From contig JBLHWU010000020.1 of assembly GCA_047629355.1 (NCBI GenBank), positions 1 through 39,947 of the forward strand: a stretch of DNA of 39,947 nucleotides, read 5' to 3'. This stretch comes from CAYUNA01 sp047629355 (lineage in GTDB: Bacteria; Bacteroidota; Bacteroidia; Chitinophagales; Saprospiraceae). Under the pieces are notes generated by a model that worked only from the letters and a program-made list of their open reading frames with translations, was not told the origin of the DNA and made no database searches. Positions 34,837-39,947 of the stretch are shown piece after piece. The position numbers and the translations under genes were made by a program. The first letter of the stretch is position 1, and each line of letters starts with the position of its first letter.

Positions 34837-34962
34837 AGAAATAAATATTTAGAAGATGTTAGACTTGTTATTTATAAACAAACCTATTACTCTACCCGAT
34901 GATTTCGGATAAATTACAGGTTAAACGCACAATATCTAACAATTTTCTGACAAGAAAGATAT

Positions 34963-34970
34963 TACTTTTG
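34963..34970 (+). promoter_or_regulatory. Candidate -7 box of the ISAs1-like transposase fragment
   Basis: tacttttg matches TAnnTTTG, 4 bases before the ATG at 34975; transcription would be almost leaderless. Confidence 0.35.
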
Positions 34971-34974
34971 TGGG

Positions 34975-35066
34975 ATGACTATACCTGAATTATTTAGTAA
35001 AATCCCCGAATATCGTCAACGTGGAATGTGTCAATACAGCTTATCAGAGATTTTAACGATTTCCCC
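34975..35066 (+). pseudogene. ISAs1-family transposase, N-terminal fragment
   Basis: About 30 codons read M-T-I-P-E-L-F-S-K-I-P-E-Y-R-Q-R-G-M-C-Q and then Y-S-L-S-E-I-L-T-I. This is the I-P-D-x-R-x-x-x-x-x-x-Y-x-L-x-E-I-L start of ISAs1/H-repeat-type transposases, which are normally about 350 residues. It ends at the junction with gctcgcgcc (35067), the same 9-bp terminus that truncates the IS3 OrfB remnant at 30851. The rest of the transposase is absent from the window. Confidence 0.65.
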
Positions 35067-35356
35067 GCTCGCGCCGGGTCTAATTGACAAAAACTAAACC
35101 GTTCATCAAACACAACGGTCGTAACAATACCGATGTCGAACATCTGTACGATGTCGAAAATTTAAAAATTTTCGGCTTATATACTTAGCGTCTATGACGC
35201 GACAATAAAGAACTGCACTATTTATTATCCAGTATCTTTAAAGTCAACAACCAAAAAATTAAAATGATTAGCACAATACCGTCGCGTCACAGACGCTAAA
35301 ACATCTGCCGAAAATTAATAAATTTTCGACATCACAAGTAGATTCATGACATCGGT
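35067..35356. repeat. Nested palindromic repeat island D
   Basis: The left end 35067-35120 repeats, in opposite orientation, the right end of island A (gctcgcgccgggt…attgacaaaaactaaac…). Then accgatgt / acatcggt (35129-35136, 35349-35356) encloses long arms 35150-35203 and 35281-35333, about 85% complementary, with a 77-bp AT-rich centre. Each arm itself contains a hairpin (cgaaaattt…aattttcg). No ORF is supportable in 34837-35412 apart from the transposase fragment. Confidence 0.75.
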
Positions 35357-35412
35357 GCGTCAAAATAAATTAACAGAATCTTCTTAAAAAACAATACCAC
35401 ACCTCAAATATC

Positions 35413-36945
35413 TCACACCTTCACAAACCGCTTCACCACTCCTCCAACTTGAATAAAATAAATCCCCTTTGTCAAACCTTCCACCGAAATGGTGTTTTCC
35501 CCAAAAGTTAGTATTCCTTTTTGAATCCGTTTTTGTGCAGCATCTAATATATAAAAAACGGCTTCGTGCGGATAGTCCCAATTTATTTGAATGTCCTTTT
35601 GTGCAGGGTTTGGAAACAATTGAAAAGATTCGTGGGCAACCTCAATATTATTGACGGGAGTTAGGGCATCTCGGACCGCACTTAATTTGTCAAAAGCCGC
35701 CTGTTCCTCTTGATTTAAATTGGTCAATAGATTGTCTTGTTCATAAGGATCATTGATAAGGTTGTAAAAACGAGTCCCACCGTTATCTAATTCAATGTAT
35801 TTATAAGTGGCATTTCGAGCAGCCCAACCATCGGAATTTCCATCACTACTAACTTCTGTGTAAGCACAATCTCTTTGCCCTTCTCCTGTAGTTGATAACA
35901 ATGGAAAGAAACTAAAACTATCATGAATTTGAGAAAGCGACGTTCCGGTCATTTCCACAATAGTCGAAAACAAATCAGAAAAAGAAACCAAGGCGGCTTC
36001 TCGCTCATTGATGCGACTCACTCCCGCCCCCGTGATAACCATTGGCACATGAACACCACCTTGATAAAGCGAGCCTTTTGCCCTATTCGTTTGGTAAGGC
36101 GCTTGTATCACATTTCCACTCGTGCCATTGTCGCCAACAAAAATAATGATGGTATTTGCCAACTCATCCGCTGGAATATTATCGAATAACCGACCCATTT
36201 CATAATCTACACTCTCAATCATGGCTAAAAAATAAGGCTGTGGATTGGTATCAATAGACGCCTGGTCAGTCGGTAAATCTCCCTGACTGTGCATATTGAG
36301 CGGAGGTAAATGTAAAGGCGTATGTGGTGCATTATAAGCCAACCAACAAAACCAAGGTTGGGTTTGATTGTCAATCCAATCAATCGCTGTATCGGTTATT
36401 TTTGTGGTAACATACTCATTGCTATTGGTGCCTTGCTGATTTTCTACAAACTCATAATTGTTATAATCACCAACTCCTCCACCCAACAGTCCTGCAAAAT
36501 AGTCAATGCCCAATTCATTGGGATAATCATAAACGGGATTCATACCTGACCCTCCTAAATGCCACTTCCCAATAAGGCTGCTGCTGTATAATCCATTGCT
36601 ACTTTGATCGATGTATTCATGCAAAGACGTTTCGTCAATATCCAGTGTTGACAAGTTTTGAGGATTTAAAACATTGGTTCTAAGTCCATATTTTCCAGTC
36701 AAAATATTCGCTCTACTCGGCGAACAAACAGGATTTGACCACACATTGTCAAAAGTCAATCCTTCCTGAATCATTGTTTCCAAATGCGGCATATTGGCTT
36801 TTGTTACACTTGGCGGGTAGCTCGGAATTTCTCCGACACCTACATCATCGGCTATGATGAGTAGGATATTAGGGGATTGAGCGGACATATTAAAAGCAAA
36901 AAAGGTGATTAATATCGAAAACAAAAGCTGATTGGATGATTTCAT
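35413..36945 (-). CDS. Secreted arylsulfatase-type sulfatase with T9SS sorting domain
   Basis: With the start at 36945 the product is 510 residues with a signal peptide (ends M-S-A-Q). An upstream in-frame start at 36990 would put 15 charged residues before it. The sulfatase signature V-C-S-P-S-R-A-N-I-L-T-G-K-Y (Cys74 becomes formylglycine), metal-binding D-D near residues 33-34, G-K-W-H-L-G and V-G-D-N-G-T are all present. The end, from L-F-P-N-P-A-Q-K-D, is a T9SS type A sorting domain. It should remove sulfate esters from an external glycan. Maturation needs a formylglycine- or anaerobic sulfatase-maturating enzyme, not seen here. Confidence 0.92.
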   Translation of the reverse strand: MKSSNQLLFSILITFFAFNMSAQSPNILLIIADDVGVGEIPSYPPSVTKANMPHLETMIQEGLTFDNVWSNPVCSPSRANILTGKYGLRTNVLNPQNLSTLDIDETSLHEYIDQSSNGLYSSSLIGKWHLGGSGMNPVYDYPNELGIDYFAGLLGGGVGDYNNYEFVENQQGTNSNEYVTTKITDTAIDWIDNQTQPWFCWLAYNAPHTPLHLPPLNMHSQGDLPTDQASIDTNPQPYFLAMIESVDYEMGRLFDNIPADELANTIIIFVGDNGTSGNVIQAPYQTNRAKGSLYQGGVHVPMVITGAGVSRINEREAALVSFSDLFSTIVEMTGTSLSQIHDSFSFFPLLSTTGEGQRDCAYTEVSSDGNSDGWAARNATYKYIELDNGGTRFYNLINDPYEQDNLLTNLNQEEQAAFDKLSAVRDALTPVNNIEVAHESFQLFPNPAQKDIQINWDYPHEAVFYILDAAQKRIQKGILTFGENTISVEGLTKGIYFIQVGGVVKRFVKV

Positions 36946-37063
36946 GTTTTTTTTAGAGGGTAAGTAACGACGAAATAATAAGCTCTCCAACTGAATTTAG
37001 TATTTTCTAATAAACATCTCCGCTGTCGCACTCCGTGCTGCTGTCGCTTCTATCGCTCGTGGC

Positions 37064-37220
37064 AAGCTGTGCTTTAATGTCGTCAGCTTAAGGGTTTAAG
37101 TCCGATAGGTAGCGGATGCTTTCAGAGTATCTGCTACTTTTTGCTTGGTTTTTATGTAGCAAATACCCTGAAGGTATCTCCGCTACATTCGCTTAAGTTG
37201 ACGACATTAAAGCTGTGCTT
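37064..37220. repeat. Nested palindromic repeat island E, part 1
   Basis: Outer arms 37064-37092 and 37192-37220 are 29-bp inverted repeats (about 25 matches). Inside are two hairpins, gtagc…gctac at 37109-37137 and again at 37156-37186. They are also rough reverse complements of each other, so the island can fold as one long stem or as separate hairpins. tttttatgtagcaaa (37149-37163) is shared with island B. It lies in the 370-bp gap after the sulfatase start; the flanking sequence 36946-37063 shows nothing else. Confidence 0.7.
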
Positions 37221-37277
37221 GCTCAACATGCCAAGGTGTAGGCGTCCCGCCGTTTGTACTATCTAATAACCCTGTGT

Positions 37278-37335
37278 CGATGTTTTAAGTTTATAACCAT
37301 AGCCTGACGGCTATGGTTATAAACTTAAAACATCG
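37278..37335. repeat. Perfect 58-bp palindromic hairpin (island E, part 2)
   Basis: Arms 37278-37304 and 37309-37335 are perfectly complementary over 27 bp around the loop tgac. The arms begin with cgatgttttaagttt, the motif shared with islands A and B. The right arm abuts a truncated membrane-protein gene and even supplies its apparent start codon. Confidence 0.9.
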
Positions 37336-37651
37336 AGTATATTGGAATCCAATTTGGAGTTATTATTTGGGAATATATATATTTAAGCCTCTTAAAATTA
37401 TCTTTCCCCTTTCATTGTCTCTAATACTCACATTTGCATTCTGTGGGTTTTTACATGATTTAGTAATAATGTTATTGCGATGGAATTTTGAATTGCTATT
37501 AACTCCTTGGTTTTTATTAATGGGTTTTTGTGTGATTTTAGGTGATTATGCTAAAATTGACTATTCAAAATTTACTTGGATAATTCGAGCTTCTATAAAC
37601 ATATTAATCATTTCAAGTTGTTTATTTATAGCGCACCAAATAAGAATCTAA
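37313..37651 (+). pseudogene. 3' fragment of an MBOAT/wax-synthase-like membrane protein gene
   Basis: The 112-codon frame begins inside the right arm of the perfect hairpin; the gene-like sequence starts around R-V-Y-W-N-P-I-W-S-Y-Y-L-G. It has three or four hydrophobic helices, with F-K-P-L-K and L-T-F-A-F-C-G-F-L-H-D, where the conserved His after F-L is the kind found in MBOAT-type acyltransferases. Full-length members are about 300 residues or more, so most of the protein is missing. Family call is tentative. Confidence 0.5.
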
Positions 37652-37690
37652 AAATAAATTAGAGTTGTTAATATGAATAAAACTAATTAC

Positions 37691-37760
37691 AATCAAGTAG
37701 GGAACGGTGAATCAAATTAACCCACCGCAGTCCCCTCACATTACTATACAGAACCGGACT
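37691..37760 (-). ncRNA. Possible 3' tail remnant of a group II intron (end of domain V plus domain VI)
   Basis: Read on the minus strand, 37760-37691 gives tccggttctg, then gaggggactgcggtggg, then a complementary caccgttccctac and cttgatt. This order (the 3' half of domain V, a purine-rich linker, a domain VI stem and an unpaired tail) is that of bacterial group II intron 3' ends. The 5' half of domain V and any reverse-transcriptase gene are absent. Assignment is by pattern only. Confidence 0.4.
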
Positions 37761-37770
37761 AATCAAACAT

Positions 37771-38172
37771 CTATGACGTAAAACGTCCCCATAACCCGCT
37801 CTCATTAAAAGTTTTATCATTTAATTCATTCAGTCCTTTTCTTGCCTGCTCTTTCTCTAATTCCTCGGCTGTTTTTTTGGCTAAAATATTTGTTTTCATT
37901 GCTTCAATGAAAACAGTTCTATTTATTCTACCACTTTCTACCGCCATTAAAATATCACCAATAGATTCCATTTCCTTATTATCAAACGCACTACTGCTAA
38001 TTTTATAAACCAATGCCGTTTTTCCTTGTCCTGTTTCGGGGTTAGTTTTCTTCGCTACTTCGGTATGGTCAAAAAAGAATATTCGATTGTTTTTGCGTGG
38101 ACGGCGGTGGATAGTATGGCAACGGTCAAAACTGGAACTTTGCACCTTCCATAAATAAAAAAGCCCCTGCAA
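37771..38172 (-). pseudogene. Unrecognised gene fragment next to tRNA-Arg
   Basis: The frame is open for 133 codons, but its apparent start (M-Q-G-L-F-Y-L-W) lies inside the tRNA terminator hairpin, so the true 5' end is missing. The part that looks protein-like runs from about F-F-F-D-H-T-E-V-A-K-K to the stop, with G-Q-G-K-T-A-L-V-Y-K-I-S, then a Glu/Lys-rich helix A-K-K-T-A-E-E-L-E-K-E-Q-A. No family is recognised. Position against a tRNA 3' end suggests a leftover of an integrated element. Confidence 0.45.
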
Positions 38173-38195
38173 ACGAAACGTTTACAAGGGCTTTT
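38159..38195 (-). terminator. Terminator of tRNA-Arg
   Basis: Arms 38159-38175 and 38179-38195 pair at about 15 of 17 positions (aaaagccc…gggctttt). On the minus strand the stem is followed by a T-run, directly downstream of the tRNA gene. Confidence 0.8.
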
Positions 38196-38206
38196 AGAAT
38201 CTTACG

Positions 38207-38280
38207 TGATCCCGGCAGGGCTCGAACCTGCGACCTGAGCATTAGAAGTGCCCTGCTCTATCCAGCTGAGCTACGAGACC
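38207..38280 (-). tRNA. tRNA-Arg (anticodon UCU)
   Basis: The 74-base cloverleaf reads 5' ggtctcg with 3' cgggatc as a 7-bp acceptor stem (with G-U pairs). It has a D arm with agctcagctggatagagc, an anticodon stem gggca/tgctc around the loop cttctaa (anticodon TCT), and a T arm with ggttcgagccc. The discriminator base is A and CCA is not encoded. A terminator follows. It is the only tRNA in the window. Confidence 0.95.
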
Positions 38281-38562
38281 ATTTTTTTTCAATGAGCAAT
38301 TAGAAATGAACAATGATCAATTTTTTTCACGTTTGAAAACAATCATTCTTTGTATTGAATTCCTTGTCAATGAATGCGCTTTTTTCTAAGCGGGTGCAAA
38401 TTTATACCTTTTTTCGTAAAAAAAAACTAAAATCGACATTCTTTGAAAATCAAACCGCATTTTGATGAAAAATGTTCCCCTAAACAATAAAACATTTCTA
38501 CCTTTCCCCCATTTTATAAGGGGGAATTGCCCATCTGGTATAATTCTACATTTTTAATCCTT

Positions 38563-38658
38563 AATAGACTTTATGAATGGCGACTCTGGATAATTCGCAA
38601 ACTATTGATTATCAATTATTTGCAATTCTAAAAAAGCTACTCATTCATAAAGTCTAAT
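38563..38658. repeat. 96-bp fold-back upstream of ung
   Basis: Arms 38563-38579 and 38642-38658 (agactttatgaatg and complement) are nearly perfect, and pairing continues inward (aattcgcaaactattgat against atcaattatttgcaatt). It ends 23 bases before the ung ATG. The rest of the 400-bp gap 38281-38680 is AT-rich without other visible signals. Confidence 0.65.
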
Positions 38659-38680
38659 CCTTAATCCTTAATTATCAACT

Positions 38681-39355
38681 ATGAGTAACATCAAAATCGA
38701 AGAAAGCTGGAAAAAAGCGTTGAAAGATGAATTTGAACAACCTTATTTTCAAGGAATCACCACTTTTTTGAAAAATGAACGAGCGAAAGACAAAGTTTTT
38801 TATCCGCCGGGGCAACTTATTTTTAATGCTTTTGAAAAAACGCCCTTGGAGAAAGTAAAAGTCGTCATTCTTGGGCAAGACCCGTATCATGGACCGGGTC
38901 AGGCGATGGGCTTAAGTTTTTCCGTCCCCAGAACTGAGAAAGTCCCTGCTTCTTTGAAAAATATTTACAAAGAATTATTCACCGATTTAAGATGCAAAAT
39001 TGCGACGCACGGCGACCTGACCAATTGGACAGAACAAGGCGTTTTCCTCCTAAATGCGATGCTTACGGTCGAACATAAACAACCAGGGTCACACAAAAAA
39101 ATTGGCTGGCAATCGTTCACCGATGCCGTCATTCGGACGCTATCGGAAGAACGTGAAGGCTTGGTTTTTATGCTCTGGGGTAATTTTGCGAAAGCGAAAG
39201 GAGATTTGATTGATGGAACCAAGCACTTGGTCTTGAATGCAGCGCATCCTTCGCCGTTGGCGGGTGGGAAGTATTTTGGTAGCAAGCATTTTTCACAAGC
39301 TAATGCGTATTTGAAGGAGCAAGGGAAGGAAGAAATTAATTGGCAAGTAACTTAA
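38681..39355 (+). CDS. ung: Uracil-DNA glycosylase
   Basis: The 224-residue family 1 UDG has the water-activating motif G-Q-D-P-Y-H-G (Asp67, His70), the uracil-binding F-S-V-P region, L-L-N-A-M-L-T-V, and the minor-groove loop H-P-S-P-L-A with G-K-Y-F-G-S-K-H-F. It removes uracil from DNA to start base-excision repair. Length is normal. A DUF423 gene follows 7 bp later, so the two are probably cotranscribed. Confidence 0.96.
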   Translation: MSNIKIEESWKKALKDEFEQPYFQGITTFLKNERAKDKVFYPPGQLIFNAFEKTPLEKVKVVILGQDPYHGPGQAMGLSFSVPRTEKVPASLKNIYKELFTDLRCKIATHGDLTNWTEQGVFLLNAMLTVEHKQPGSHKKIGWQSFTDAVIRTLSEEREGLVFMLWGNFAKAKGDLIDGTKHLVLNAAHPSPLAGGKYFGSKHFSQANAYLKEQGKEEINWQVT

Positions 39356-39362
39356 CAATATT

Positions 39363-39776
39363 ATGATAAAAAAATACATTCAATGGGGCGCATTATTCGC
39401 ACTCCTCGCCGTCATTCTCGGCGCATTTGGGGCACATGGCTTGCAAGGCAAATTAACAATTAAACAATTGGGTACTTACAATACTGCGGTGCAATATCAA
39501 ATGTATCATGCGTTTGCGTTGATATTGGTCGGCATCCTATCTAATTACCTCGTTGTCAAACGGTTGAAGGGTGCAGCAGCAATGTTTTTGGCGGGTATTA
39601 TTTGCTTTTCTGGCTCTTTATATTTGCTGGCTTGTGCAGATTTATTTCAGATTGGAAGTGGCTTGAAGAAGATAATTGGTCCGATAACGCCGCTTGGTGG
39701 TTTGTTTTTTATAGGCGGGTGGTTGATGATTTTTGTTGCGGGGAGTAAGGATGAGGAGAAAATGCCGTTGACTTGA
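39363..39776 (+). CDS. DUF423 small membrane protein
   Basis: The 137-residue protein has four hydrophobic helices and the DUF423 marks L-G-A-F-G-A-H-G-L near the start, Y-Q-M-Y-H-A-F-A-L in the second helix, S-G-S-L-Y-L-L near residue 78, and T-P-L-G-G-L-F-F-I-G-G-W in the last helix. Function of the family is not established. It lies 7 bp after ung. The remaining 171 bp of the window hold no gene that can be supported. Confidence 0.9.
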   Translation: MIKKYIQWGALFALLAVILGAFGAHGLQGKLTIKQLGTYNTAVQYQMYHAFALILVGILSNYLVVKRLKGAAAMFLAGIICFSGSLYLLACADLFQIGSGLKKIIGPITPLGGLFFIGGWLMIFVAGSKDEEKMPLT

Positions 39777-39947
39777 TTTAAATCAGAACGGTTTATTTTA
39801 TTTAACAAAATGAGCACTAAGTAAGTACGTGACATTATTTATTGGGGTAAAATTTGAAAGCAAGATTTTTTCGATAGTTTTCTTTTAAAAATCGTTGCAT
39901 GGTCTACATCACGGAACTATTTTTAAGAGGAAAATAGCGGAATAAAG

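Noticed and set aside
30851..37335. CRISPR array as explanation for the repeats
   Set aside because: There are no regularly spaced direct repeats with unique spacers; the units are inverted and nested, with irregular spacing and no cas genes.

Overview
The window looks like a chromosomal segment of an AT-rich Bacteroidota, probably a Saprospiria- or Chitinophagia-like lineage (the rank below phylum is inference). Support comes from several secreted proteins ending in type IX secretion (T9SS) sorting domains, a PorX-type T9SS regulator, FG-GAP/VCBS lipoproteins, DUF6702, DUF4230 and WG-repeat proteins, weak or absent Shine-Dalgarno sites, and TAnnTTTG promoter boxes upstream of several genes.

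Layout. 1-6.5 kb: 5' end of a transposase (-), a fold-back repeat, a T9SS-exported SGNH-hydrolase-like protein, a YiiX-type amidase pseudogene with two in-frame stops, a DoxX-like protein, HMG-CoA lyase (-) and an OmpA-family protein (-). 6.5-12 kb: a 1098-aa VCBS/ASPIC lipoprotein, DUF6702, a holin-like protein, and an outer-membrane protein broken by one stop. 12-19.3 kb: rbfA, hutH, a cluster of inverted-repeat elements, a degenerate small gene, porX, a HAD hydrolase, hldD/rfaD and two tandem related fold-backs. 19.3-24.5 kb: a 4-TM protein, two POT peptide transporters, a rhodanese and DUF4230. 24.7-29.2 kb: a WG-repeat protein and trpE-trpG-trpD. 29.3-38.2 kb: an accessory, decaying region with a frameshifted DUF2279 gene, IS3 and ISAs1 transposase remnants, 3' fragments of two membrane-protein genes, three T9SS cargo genes (GH53 galactanase, CXXCH/Reeler-like protein, sulfatase), a possible group II intron tail, and a family of nested palindromic repeat islands. 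38.2-39.9 kb: tRNA-Arg(UCU), ung and a DUF423 protein.

How the parts fit. PorX is the regulator known to control T9SS in this phylum, and at least four genes here encode likely T9SS cargo; a secreted galactanase and sulfatase suggest use of external (sulfated) polysaccharides, and two POT carriers plus hutH suggest peptide and amino-acid use. trpEGD makes N-(5-phosphoribosyl)anthranilate; the later trp genes are not in the window.

The least ordinary signal is in the non-coding DNA. Four intergenic islands at 30.85-31.27, 33.25-33.65, 35.07-35.36 and 37.06-37.34 kb are built from shared modules (gatgttttaa/ttaaaacatc, a gctcgcgcc terminus, gatgtcgaaaattt...aattttcggc) arranged as nested palindromes with different core hairpins. 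Three of the four abut truncated genes. A second set of 100-220 bp fold-backs lies in the first 24 kb and just before ung. No CRISPR array, rRNA operon or recognisable riboswitch was seen.
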